From contig BBRT01000152.1 of the NCBI GenBank assembly GCA_001417715.1, positions 1 through 43,930 of the forward strand: 43,930 bases of DNA, read 5' to 3'. The notes beneath the pieces were generated by a model. That model was given only the letters and a program-made list of their open reading frames with translations, ran no database searches and was not told the origin of the DNA. Shown in pieces: positions 23,848 through 33,200 of the stretch. Both the position numbers and the translations under genes were made by a program. Every line of letters starts with the position of its first letter. Position 1 is the stretch's first letter. This stretch comes from Candidatus Symbiothrix dinenymphae. GTDB lineage: Bacteria; Bacteroidota; Bacteroidia; Bacteroidales; Azobacteroidaceae.

Positions 23848-26800
23848 TTACCGCTTAAACATATCTATCGGTCGGTCGAAATCGCGGCGGAAGAGGATGC
23901 CTACGCCTTGAGTCCATTCGGGTGTGAGGCTGAAATAGTTGCGGTAGTTGTAGTGGTTGAAGGCTTTGAGGCGGGTATTGCCGCTTTTTGTCAGTTTATA
24001 TTCCACGTCAATATCGCCCACGAGCGGCATACTTTGCTCGGTATTATTTGTGTAAGCCGTATTTGCATAGCCCAATTGACCGTTGATAAGCAGTCGGTTG
24101 TTGAGAAAAGTGCTGGACATCAGCACCTCCACCTCTGTACTAGCCTCTTTTCCCTCCAAATAGCGATGAAGTTTCACGTCCGTCCGAAACTTATTGCCTA
24201 TCAACTGCTCTATAATGTCGGAAAATTGGGTAGATAGCCCGCCCGCAATAAAAGAAAAGTCATTGTTCAGGCGTGCATCTTCACGCACGTACTCCGGCGC
24301 GGTATAAAAACGTCCGATAGTCAGCAGATAGAAGATTTGGCGGTTGAGCATATCCTCCGTGCGGATGTAACTTTTGACTTGGCGTTCCAATTCGGCGGTG
24401 GCTCCGGGCAACTGCAAGTCAAATTTCACCGTAGGATGTTCCAACTGACCGTTGAGCAGCAGGATGCAACTGACAGGGATATTGTCGCGCACACTCAATT
24501 TCATATCCGAATTGCTGGAAACGAGCAACCCCTGGTCTAAATCGCCGATGTTGGCACTAACGGTGTAGGCCGCTTTCACATTCAAATCAGCCGTTTGCGG
24601 GTCGCCACGGAAGGTTACGCTGCTGCCTTCCTCAAATTCAAAATCTCGAAAAGTTGCTTGCAGCACACTGAACTTGTAGTTGCCCTGCTCTACTTGGTAA
24701 TTTCCAAATATCTTCAGCGGTGCTCGTGTGCCGTATTGAATCTGCAAATTGCCCGTTCCGGAGCCGGAAATTTTGTCTCTGCCGGAGGCGTCCATAATCA
24801 CGTCAAACACGGAACTGGTTGCGATATTGGTCGTCAGATTAAAGCGGATATCGGTGCCTGTCTTATCACTAAATAGCTGATTAGCCGGACGAGTATCAAC
24901 TGTTTTTTCCGGTTCTGCTGCCACAAAATTGATGAAATTGTATTCCGTGCTTTTTTGCATAAAATTGAAAGTCAGATGCGTTTTCTCAACCGGGTTGACG
25001 ACGGCATCTATGCGCACAAGGTCTTCTGTGCCCTGAATGGTGACGGTACCGTTGCCGAGAATGCTTCCGTAAAAGGTGGGGTTGGTCTTGGGAGTGGCAT
25101 CAAAAACCAAAAACTTGTCGCACGCGATATTGGCTGAAAATTGGAAATCATCAAACGCATTGTGGTGAACATGACCGTTAAAGAGTGCTGACTGACCGTA
25201 TTTGTCGTGCATCACCACATTTTGCAGGGCAATTTCATCGGGTTTGCAGCGTACCCAATCGCTGAACGAGTAGGTGGTGTTGAGAAACGGGATGTCGAAG
25301 CTGCCGTTTTGCATCCAGGCGGATCCCTCAATGGTGGGGTCGTTGAGGTTGCCAATCAGGTTGATTTTTCCCGTCAATTCGCCCGCAAAATTGGGCGTTA
25401 CTTTGTCTAAATAATGCCGTAAAAATGCGGCGTTCATGTGATGTGCATCAAATTCGATGGCAATTTCTTCCTTGACGGGGTAAATAAATCCGTCCACATT
25501 GACAAACGAGGTGTCGTTTTTAACCACATCGCCTTTCATCTCCACGCCTTGTGCCTCATCGTCCCAACGTCCACGCAGAGCCACTTCGCCAAACACAACA
25601 GTGTTGAACGAAAAATTGCTAACTTCCAGATAGGTAGAGAGTTCGCGTGTCTTGTAAAGGTCTTTCCCCGTGATGTAGCCGGTGGCAATTCCGCCAAAAG
25701 TGAGCGTTTTTTTGCCCAGCGTTTTGAAAATGTAATCCAAATTCACTTTATTGAGCAAAACGGTGAGGTCAGCGTCCGGCTCGTCCGACACATCTCCCTC
25801 TATTTCAATTGTTTGCAAGTGATGTTGTGCCTTGAATCGGTGAACGCTCAATCGTCCGTTTTGGTAGGCGATAGTTGCCGGTGCGAGTGTCCACAATGAG
25901 TCGTTGAAGACCACCTCAGACGGTTGAAAGGTGGATGTGAAGCCTATTTGCCTGGTTTTTTCCAAGTAAGTCAGTTTGGTGGTGAAGTCCAGCCCGCCCC
26001 TGTATTTGGATGAGCTCTGATTGTTCCAGTGGATGTCGGAAAAAATCAAATCGTTCAGTGCCCGAACATCAAGTTCCAAGTGCAAATTTTGCTTTTGCCA
26101 CTCCACATTTCCATTGATTACCAATGAGATGTAATCTGAATTGTTGTCTAATTGAACACTCCCGTTGTGGAGCGTTAAGCCGGAAACAGCGATTTTGGGA
26201 ACATCGGCGGTCAGTTGAATTTCATTCTGCACACTGTTGTAAGTACCCTCAATGCGTGATTTTTCATAAACAGTGACGGGCAAATTCAAACTTTCCGACA
26301 CCTTTTCTGTGTTGTAAAACGTGAAATCCAACTTAAAATCCACCGCAGGCAATGGATGTGCATCCACCAACTGCAATGACGGCAAATAGGCAGAAATAGT
26401 CTGCTTGACAGCCCCAACCAATGCCGGAAGCGTATAATGCCCAACCACATTTCCCTCCGCCAAATCGGAATTGAGCGTCAGTGTCAGTTCGTTTTTCTCT
26501 TGCTGCAAGTTCGCCGCGAGTTGTCGAAGCGAAAAATCGCCCCGGTCGGATGCAAAATCCAAGCGATTAAACGCCACATCACCTGTCAAATTCTCCAAAT
26601 CACTGCCTTGCAGGTGCGCATTTGCCAAAAAAGAAAGTTGCGCCTGCTCGTAGCCCTGCACCAAATTGAGTTTGTCTAACTGCAAATTAGCCAGTGCCGT
26701 GAAATTAAATTGCGAATTTGCCCCTGCGAACAAAAAAGAACCGTCAACGGCCAATTTCCCCTCCGGCATATTGGCTTTTGCCGAACCGCTGAAACTATTG

Positions 26801-28203
26801 GGTGTGAAATTGCCCAGAAAATGGACATTTTGATAGTTATACGACTTATAATCAATCTGTTGAACGGTGGCATCAATCGTTCCTGCAAACTCTTTTGCGC
26901 TTGCAAATTGGCAGTTGCCCCGCATCTCAAATTGCGCCGTGCCAAAATCATCGCTGCCCGTCAGCCGCCGTATATTGAGTTGCGAACTGCTGATTTTGCC
27001 TGCCACAGCCCCTTTATCTGCGTTCTCACCGATTTGAAAGACCACATCTGCCTGCAAATCGCCCACTTCTGTGGAGAGGTTAAATTGAGAGGTCATTTTT
27101 TCAAAATAGCCGCTCGCTTTCCCTTCCAAATTGAACGTTCCCAAGTGCAGAAGCACCTCCGGCATTGGTTTTGGCTCTGCACTGAAATTGTTAAGCGTGC
27201 GACTGATGCCTGCGGTGGTGAAACGAGCCTGCCGGATGCTGCCGTTGATATATATATTGGCAGGGTCGGGGTCGCCTAAATTGCTGACAGAGAGGCTGGT
27301 ACTAATGTTCACATCATCCCCTTCGCGAACTGTCAAGTCGTTGAGATTGAGGTTGTTGAGCGTACCGGAAACATCGGCTGATAGTTCTAATTGGTCGTTG
27401 AAATGGGCAAAAACGGGCAAAAAACGGGCAATGTCGGACAACCGAACGGGCGACGAAGCCAATTGCGCCTCAAATTGCAGCGGTTCAGCAGCTTGCGAGT
27501 TGTATTGAGCCACAATATTTTGCAAATAAAGTTCGGAATGTGGCAATTTGACATTCAGTTTGTTGATTGCAATATTGCCATCGTCATAAAGAAAATCAAA
27601 CGCCAACTTTTTGAGTTGAAATCCGGCTTGTTCGTTGAAACTGAGCAGTTTAACCGTTGCCTCAACCGTCTTATTGCTCACTTTTTTCAGATTGATTTTT
27701 GCCGCCAGGTCGGTCAGTTGAATATCTTGATATGCCAGCCGCCCTTTTTCAAGCACTATGTCCTTGATAATCACATCCACACGCAATGCTTGAGCCACCC
27801 GTTTTTCGGAACTGAAGGCATCTATGATGTACTGAATATTGAGAGTTCCATCTTCCGTTTGAGCCAAATGCACCTCAAAATCAGACAGATACACAGACGA
27901 AAAATGAAATTTCCCTTGCAAAAGGGGCAAAAAATCAAAACCGGACGAAAAATTCCCGGCATATAATAAGGTGTCGCCGCGTTGGTCTTCCAAATAAATA
28001 TCTTCGAGCACCAAAAAGTTGAATGGGGTGAATTTGGCGTAGCCTACCGACACTTTGCTCCCTATTTTGTACTCCAAAAAGGCTGTAACACTGTGGATAA
28101 TTCGCTGTTGAATGTAAGGCACATGAAGCAACACAATGGGGATTGTGAACAGTAAAACAACCCCAATCAGGACTATTCCGGTGATGCGACGGGCTTTTTT
28201 CAT
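23848..28203 (-). CDS. TamB-like translocation/assembly module protein
   Basis: 1451 aa. One N-terminal membrane helix (about 8-28, ITGIVLIGVVLLFTIPIVLL) is followed by an AsmA-like start (LEYKIGSKVSVGYAKFTPFNFLVLEDIYLEDQRGDTL) and a very long run of beta strands. The DUF490/TamB C-terminal domain covers the last 350 residues or so (TFYGSILGNGTVTIQGTE, NFMQKSTEYNFINFV, IFGNYQVEQGNYKFSVLQ, LLLNGQLEHPTVKFDLQLPG, QLIGNKFRTDVKL). TamB-like proteins span the periplasm as hydrophobic-groove bridges and assist outer membrane protein or phospholipid delivery. The length fits Bacteroidota members. No tamA-like partner is in the window. Confidence 0.9.
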   Translation of the reverse strand: MKKARRITGIVLIGVVLLFTIPIVLLHVPYIQQRIIHSVTAFLEYKIGSKVSVGYAKFTPFNFLVLEDIYLEDQRGDTLLYAGNFSSGFDFLPLLQGKFHFSSVYLSDFEVHLAQTEDGTLNIQYIIDAFSSEKRVAQALRVDVIIKDIVLEKGRLAYQDIQLTDLAAKINLKKVSNKTVEATVKLLSFNEQAGFQLKKLAFDFLYDDGNIAINKLNVKLPHSELYLQNIVAQYNSQAAEPLQFEAQLASSPVRLSDIARFLPVFAHFNDQLELSADVSGTLNNLNLNDLTVREGDDVNISTSLSVSNLGDPDPANIYINGSIRQARFTTAGISRTLNNFSAEPKPMPEVLLHLGTFNLEGKASGYFEKMTSQFNLSTEVGDLQADVVFQIGENADKGAVAGKISSSQLNIRRLTGSDDFGTAQFEMRGNCQFASAKEFAGTIDATVQQIDYKSYNYQNVHFLGNFTPNSFSGSAKANMPEGKLAVDGSFLFAGANSQFNFTALANLQLDKLNLVQGYEQAQLSFLANAHLQGSDLENLTGDVAFNRLDFASDRGDFSLRQLAANLQQEKNELTLTLNSDLAEGNVVGHYTLPALVGAVKQTISAYLPSLQLVDAHPLPAVDFKLDFTFYNTEKVSESLNLPVTVYEKSRIEGTYNSVQNEIQLTADVPKIAVSGLTLHNGSVQLDNNSDYISLVINGNVEWQKQNLHLELDVRALNDLIFSDIHWNNQSSSKYRGGLDFTTKLTYLEKTRQIGFTSTFQPSEVVFNDSLWTLAPATIAYQNGRLSVHRFKAQHHLQTIEIEGDVSDEPDADLTVLLNKVNLDYIFKTLGKKTLTFGGIATGYITGKDLYKTRELSTYLEVSNFSFNTVVFGEVALRGRWDDEAQGVEMKGDVVKNDTSFVNVDGFIYPVKEEIAIEFDAHHMNAAFLRHYLDKVTPNFAGELTGKINLIGNLNDPTIEGSAWMQNGSFDIPFLNTTYSFSDWVRCKPDEIALQNVVMHDKYGQSALFNGHVHHNAFDDFQFSANIACDKFLVFDATPKTNPTFYGSILGNGTVTIQGTEDLVRIDAVVNPVEKTHLTFNFMQKSTEYNFINFVAAEPEKTVDTRPANQLFSDKTGTDIRFNLTTNIATSSVFDVIMDASGRDKISGSGTGNLQIQYGTRAPLKIFGNYQVEQGNYKFSVLQATFRDFEFEEGSSVTFRGDPQTADLNVKAAYTVSANIGDLDQGLLVSSNSDMKLSVRDNIPVSCILLLNGQLEHPTVKFDLQLPGATAELERQVKSYIRTEDMLNRQIFYLLTIGRFYTAPEYVREDARLNNDFSFIAGGLSTQFSDIIEQLIGNKFRTDVKLHRYLEGKEASTEVEVLMSSTFLNNRLLINGQLGYANTAYTNNTEQSMPLVGDIDVEYKLTKSGNTRLKAFNHYNYRNYFSLTPEWTQGVGILFRRDFDRPIDMFKR

Positions 28204-28227
28204 CTCAACTTTCCTCCATAGCGCTCA

Positions 28228-28854
28228 TCATTCGGTGTCATATACTACTCCCTCCTCCGGTTCCACTTCCTCTTCTATTTCTTCTGTTTGCAGTAGCAAA
28301 GCCTCCATCGTGAACCCTTCCGGAGCATATTTCAGGATTAAGTTTGATTCATCCACAAACGAACATGCAATCGTGATTAGGGTTGCTGTCGGCAGTTGTG
28401 ATAAAAATCGTTGGTAGTTTTTTAGCGAGATATGATGAAATCCCTCCTCATCCGTATCCAACCGATACGAATAGTTCTGCAAATTTTTATCAAACATCAC
28501 GTTGATGCCACCCAACAGTTCTTTTGTGGCAAACTGTTCGTTGTTGGTGACCAGCTCGACATTGGTGCTTTCTAACGAAAGCGTGTCGGCATCATCAGAG
28601 GCGTAGACATACGTCAGCTCTATGACCAACGCCACTTCGATGCCCGCGGGAGAGTTGTTTATGAATTTGGCTTTTGTCTTCGTGGTGCCGTCGTCCTCGT
28701 TTTCCTCTATGCTATACGCCCAATTCAGGCTATCTGCCGCTATGGCTTCAAGCTGCGGTGCCACGGCACTGCCACCGGCACTCTCTTCTGTTTGTGCAAA
28801 ACTGCTTGCTGTGAGCAGCAAACTTGCCGTTGTAAATAAAAATTTGTTGTTCAT
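28228..28854 (-). CDS. Secreted protein of unknown function
   Basis: 208 aa from the ATG at 28854, which opens a signal peptide (MNNKFLFTTASLLLTASSFAQ). The mature protein is acidic, with a Glu-rich tail (EEIEEEVEPEEG), and looks like one or two beta-sandwich segments. I do not recognise a family. The start upstream (28893) lies within the promoter and is rejected. It is 24 bases before the tamB-like gene and may share its transcript; the partner role is speculative. Confidence 0.7.
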   Translation of the reverse strand: MNNKFLFTTASLLLTASSFAQTEESAGGSAVAPQLEAIAADSLNWAYSIEENEDDGTTKTKAKFINNSPAGIEVALVIELTYVYASDDADTLSLESTNVELVTNNEQFATKELLGGINVMFDKNLQNYSYRLDTDEEGFHHISLKNYQRFLSQLPTATLITIACSFVDESNLILKYAPEGFTMEALLLQTEEIEEEVEPEEGVVYDTE

Positions 28855-28890
28855 ACGATTATGTTTTTGTGATGTTTTAAAATTTTGTTG

Positions 28891-28898
28891 CAAATATA
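28891..28898 (-). promoter_or_regulatory. -7 box before the secreted protein gene
   Basis: Minus-strand TATATTTG fits TAnnTTTG, 36 bases upstream of the ATG at 28854, in the short gap after coaE. Confidence 0.5.
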
Positions 28899-28902
28899 CG
28901 AA

Positions 28903-29484
28903 TTATTTTTTACATCGCAATAAATGTTCCACTTGGGGAATTAACGCTTGCCGGTCGTCGTTGACCAGGGCGTAGTCTGCCAATTGCGCACGTACTTCAT
29001 CTGTCATCTGATTGCTAATTCGCTCTGTGATAGCCTGTTCCGATAAATTGTCGCGCCGTTTCACACGCTCAATTTTTGTCTGCAAGGGGGCTGAAACGGT
29101 GACTGTCACGTCCGTTAATTGAGCAAATCCGGACTCAAACAAAATGGCAGATTCCAATGCCACAGCCCGATTAGTAGCCTCATGCTGTTTTTTCCACTCC
29201 GAAAAATCGCGTGCAACCTCCGGATGAATCACTGAATTGACATACTCCAAAGCCGTTTTGTCGTTGAAAATCAGGGATGCCAACCGTGTTTTGTCCAATT
29301 GCCCGTCAGAATAAAGACCGGTTCCAAACCGTGCTGTTAATTTTTCTCGAATGGCAGGTGAATTTGCAGTCAGCCGTTTGGCTTCTCTGTCGGAATCGTA
29401 AACCGGTATCCCGTTAATATCAAGCAATTTAGAAACAATTGATTTGCCGCTTCCAATACCTCCTGTGATGCCAATCGTTGTCAT
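28903..29484 (-). CDS. coaE: Dephospho-CoA kinase
   Basis: 193 aa; phosphorylates dephospho-CoA in the final step of CoA synthesis. The P-loop GGIGSGKS is at residues 8-15. YDSDREAKRL, HPEVARDF, ESAILFESGF and the CoaE-type VSAPLQTKIERVKRRDN follow. The ATG at 29484 overlaps the preceding stop by one base (TGATG); a longer form would need a TTG. It is the last gene of the yajC operon, as in other Bacteroidales. Confidence 0.95.
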   Translation of the reverse strand: MTTIGITGGIGSGKSIVSKLLDINGIPVYDSDREAKRLTANSPAIREKLTARFGTGLYSDGQLDKTRLASLIFNDKTALEYVNSVIHPEVARDFSEWKKQHEATNRAVALESAILFESGFAQLTDVTVTVSAPLQTKIERVKRRDNLSEQAITERISNQMTDEVRAQLADYALVNDDRQALIPQVEHLLRCKK

Positions 29485-29708
29485 CAACGGGGCGGTAATT
29501 GGTTATGGGTCATTGGAGATTTATCGCCGCCGAGGCCATCCTGTTGGCGTACCTCCTGCATCAGCCAAAAGCCGAACGCTAACCCAACGAAAAAAAGGAA
29601 CGTTACCAGATTTTGCCAACGCTCGCTGTTGAAAAAAATTTTAGCTTTTCGCTCAATACCGGCGATTTCACCAATAAATTCTCCCCTATTTACTTGCTTG
29701 AGTTCCAT
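29484..29708 (-). pseudogene. Remnant of a CdaR/YbbR-domain protein
   Basis: 74 aa. Residues about 27-48 (NSERWQNLVTFLFFVGLAFGFW) match the single membrane helix that opens YbbR-domain (CdaR-like) proteins of Bacteroidales, which normally lie between yajC and coaE and are about 300-340 aa long. Here the protein ends some 20 residues after the helix with an unrelated tail (EVRQQDGLGGDKSP), and all YbbR repeats are missing. Gene order and coupling to coaE are kept. It overlaps yajC by 23 bases. It could be a functional stump or a deletion product. Confidence 0.6.
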
Positions 29709-30021
29709 TCGCGGCAAATACAGACGTTTTGTCGATTGTAATCTTCACATTGTCAGCGACTTCAATCACGTAAGCATCGTCCTTGATGTCTTTCAACTTC
29801 GCGTGAACGCCACCCGCTGTAAGCACTTTATCGCCCACAGCAAGTGCTGCACGTTGTTTTTCGATTTCCTTGCGCTGTTTTTGCTGCGGACGAATCATAA
29901 AAAAATACATGATTGCAAACAAAAGCACAATCATAATAATACCACTGTACTCACCACCGCCACCCGGTGCAGCTGTTGCTGCCGGTGCGTCCACCTGTAA
30001 AAGAATAGTTGCTAAATTCAT
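29686..30021 (-). CDS. yajC: Preprotein translocase subunit YajC
   Basis: 111 aa with one membrane helix (GIIMIVLLFAIMYFFMIRPQ) followed by the family signature RPQQKQRKEIEKQRAALAVGDKVLTAGGVHAKL and a short beta domain. Part of the SecDF-YajC accessory complex at the inner membrane. First gene of the operon with the cdaR remnant and coaE; the tRNA-Lys gene precedes it on the same strand. Confidence 0.94.
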   Translation of the reverse strand: MNLATILLQVDAPAATAAPGGGGEYSGIIMIVLLFAIMYFFMIRPQQKQRKEIEKQRAALAVGDKVLTAGGVHAKLKDIKDDAYVIEVADNVKITIDKTSVFAANGTQASK

Positions 30022-30038
30022 AACTTAAAAAATTTATG

Positions 30039-30111
30039 TGATCCGCTTGGGATTCGAACCCAAGACCCCATCCTTAAAAGGGATGTGCTCTACCGGCTGA
30101 GCTAGCGGATC
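30039..30111 (-). tRNA. tRNA-Lys (UUU)
   Basis: A 73-nt cloverleaf on the minus strand. Acceptor arms GATCCGC and GCGGATC pair fully, D-arm GCTCAGCCGGTAGAGC, anticodon stem CATCC/GGATG with loop CTTTTAA giving UUU, T-arm GGGTTCGAATCCC, discriminator A. CCA is not encoded. Confidence 0.96.
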
Positions 30112-30131
30112 GTGTTTTTTGAAAGCGGGTG

Positions 30132-30139
30132 CAAAGGTA
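30132..30139 (-). promoter_or_regulatory. -7 box of the tRNA-Lys gene
   Basis: Minus-strand TACCTTTG, 21 bases upstream of the tRNA 5' end. It may also drive yajC. Confidence 0.55.
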
Positions 30140-30171
30140 CAACTAATTTTTGATATAACAAGCGTTTTTTT

Positions 30172-30211
30172 GTCTGAACTGTGATTTTCATACTAAAATC
30201 ACAGTTCAGAC
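30172..30211. repeat. Perfect 17-bp inverted repeat after the giant LRR/Ig gene
   Basis: Arms GTCTGAACTGTGATTTT and AAAATCACAGTTCAGAC with a 6-nt loop. The right arm touches the stop codon of the giant gene. It shares its outer word with the hairpin at 6972-7067. In the minus direction it is followed by A rather than T, so it is not a standard terminator; it may protect the mRNA 3' end. Confidence 0.85.
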
Positions 30212-33200
30212 TACTTTTTCACCACTTTCAAGGTTTCATTTCCTACCTTCAGCAGATAAACGCCGCTCGGATAGCCCGATAAGTCTATTGGGCTTTCGGT
30301 GGTGCTTTGCAGCAATTCGCCGGTTTGAGTATATACCTGCACCTCTGCGCCGTTGGCGTTTTTGATGTGCACCATGTCTGCCGTTGGGCTGGGGTACAGT
30401 TGCAATTTATCGGTGATTGTTTCTATGGCGGTGGATTCTGCTGTCCACTTGGCATAGAGTGTGGTGTTGCTCGTAACCACATTGTTTGCAAAAATCCAAA
30501 CATTGGTGCAGGTTGCCTCTTTATACCAGCCGCCAAAGGTGTAGCCTTCGAGGGTGGGGGCTGTGGATGGCGGTGTTGCCTTTGTGCCGGATACAATGTT
30601 AGTTTGCGGTGAAACGGCGCTACCATTCTGCGAGTCGAACGTCATAGTATATGTCGGCACCGGAGCAGTCACTTTTACCACGCAAGATTTCGTCTTGCCG
30701 CCATCTGCGGCGGTTGCCATGATGATGGCTGTGCCCGGCGTTTTTGCCGTTATCTCGCCGGTTGCGCTTACTGTTGCAATGTTTGTGAAGTTACTGCGCC
30801 ACGACACCGTTTGGTTGGTGGCATTGGTGGGTTGCACGGTGGCGGTGAGTTGCTGTGTTGCACCTACGATAAGCTCGATGTTCGTTGCGTCTATCGTTAT
30901 GTCTGTAACAGAAACATTGCGCTCGTTTACCGTTACCATACAGGTAGCCGTAGTGCCACTGCCATCGGCGGCGGTTGCCGTGATGGTGGCTGTGCCTGCC
31001 GCTTTTGCTGTTACTACACCACTCGTCGCACTTACCGTGGCAATGCTTGTGTCGCTGCTGCCCCACATTACCGTTTTGTTGGTGGCATTGAGGGGTGCCA
31101 CAGTGGCGGTGAGTTGCTGTGTGGTGCCTATGGTGAGTGTAGCGGTAGTATTGGAGAGCGTTACGGCTATTACTGCTACGGGGTTGACTGTCACCGCGCA
31201 AGTTGCCGTTTCGCCTCCTCCATCGGCAGCGGTTGCCGTGATAGTGGCTGTGCCTGCCGCTTTTGCTGTTACTGCACCACTCGTCGCGCTTACCGTGGCA
31301 ATGCTTGTGTCGCTACTGCTCCATGTTATCGTTTTGTTGGTGGCATTGGTGGGTGCCACAGTGGCGGTGAGTTGCTGTGTGGTGCCTATGGTGAGTGTAG
31401 CGATAGTATTGGAGAGCGTTATGGCTACTACTGCTACGGAGGTGGCTGTTACCACGCAAGTTGCCGTTTTGCCACCATCAGCAGTGGTTGCCGTGATGGT
31501 GGCTGTGCCTGCCGCTTTTGCTGTTACTACACCACTTGCGCTTACCGTGACAATGCTTGTGTTGCTACTGCTCCATGTTACCGTTTTGTTGGTGGCACGG
31601 ATGGGTGCCGCAGTGGCGATGAGTTGCTGTGTGGTGCCTATGCCCAGTGTAGCGGTAGTCTTGGAGAGCGTTACGCTTGTTACTGCTACGGAGTCTACAG
31701 TCAAGGTGCGAATTACCTTTGCGACATTGTAATTGGTTGTATCCGCTACCGTTGCGGTGATGTGAGCCGTACCTACCTTTTTAATGGAAACCAAACTGCC
31801 TGAAACACTTGCCACAGCTACATTGTCGCTGGTATAGGTGATAGGCAGTCCCTTGTCTGTTGTGCTCGGTAAGTTTAAATTTGGAACTTCACCGTAGGTA
31901 ACCGTTGTGTCATTTTCCCAAAAAGCAATGACTCCTCCATTGGCTTTGTTCACAGTCAGGGTGCGAGTGACCGGTGCCACGGTAGTGAAATTCTCATTAC
32001 CCGCTACCGTTGCTGTGATGCGAACCGTACCTACTTTTTTAATGGCTACCCGACTGTCCGAAATACTTGCCACAGCCTCATTGCTGCCGGTATAGGTGAT
32101 AGGCCACCCTTTGTCTGTTCTGTCCGGTAAGTCTAAATATGAAGCTTCGGCGTAAGTAACCATTGTGTCATTTTCCCAAAAATCAAAGGTTTGCTCTATT
32201 TTGCCCACAGTCAGGGTGCGAGTTACCGGTGCCACGTCGAAGTAATTCGCATTACTCGCTACCGTTGCTGTGATACGAGCCACACCTGCTTTGTTAATGA
32301 AAACAATATTGCTTGAAATTCTTGCCACATTTTGATTGTCGCTGATATAGGTGATAGACCGCCCCTTGTCTGTGTTCGGTAAGACTAAATATAAAACTTC
32401 GCCGTAGGTAACCGTTGTATCATTTTCCCAAAAAGCAAAGGTTTGAGTGGCTTTCTCTACCGTCAATTTCCCGTTCTGAAAAGCGAATTTGTAATTACCA
32501 TCGCTCTGAATGAGGTTCGGTTTGATGACATAGTCGCCGACATTACCACCGTTGTAGTTACAAACAAATGTTGGAAATGAATCCAATACTGCTTCTGTTT
32601 CACCATTCACGAAGCCGGAATATCGGCATGTAAACGATGTTGGCTTATCATCGCCGTAAAACATCGAGGTGTCATTGGCGGTAATTGTTACAGTGGTTTT
32701 GTCGATGTCTAATGCGCGAGTGAACGTTGCCGCACCATCGGCTTGAGAGGCCGTAATGGAAACTGAGCCTGCCTTGTGTATGGTTGCCGTAGTATCCGAA
32801 ATTGATAGTATATCATCATCGCTGCTAATAAAGGTAATTGGACCTGATAAGGTACTGGTGGCAACCAATGCAAACGGTGCATCGCCATACTTTTTCGCAG
32901 GCAATGTATCAAAAGTAATCGCTGAACTGTTCGAATTAACAGTCAAATAACGTGTTACCGGTGCAGCGGCATTGCAATTCGCATCACCGGCCTGCGTAGC
33001 CGTAATTTGAGCCGTTCCCGTGCCGACTATATGCACATGATTATCTATAACAGTAGCCACCAGTTCATCGCCTGAAGCATAAGCAATCGGCAATCCCCTG
33101 TTGGTCGTGTCCGGCAAATCAAAATCGGCATCACCGAAAGTTTTTGATATGTTGCTCAAAACAATGGTCTGATTAGCTTTACCAACAGTCAATGTGCATG

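Noticed and set aside
30172-30211. Rho-independent terminator for the giant LRR/Ig gene
   Set aside because: The stem is perfect, but in the direction of transcription it is followed by an A-run, not a T-run, and it touches the stop codon. Kept only as a repeat.
30554-31732. 392-aa open frame on the plus strand with hydrophobic Val/Ala repeats
   Set aside because: It is the antisense of the BIG2 repeats; low-complexity Ala/Thr/Val codons keep the other strand open. No start signal or family match.
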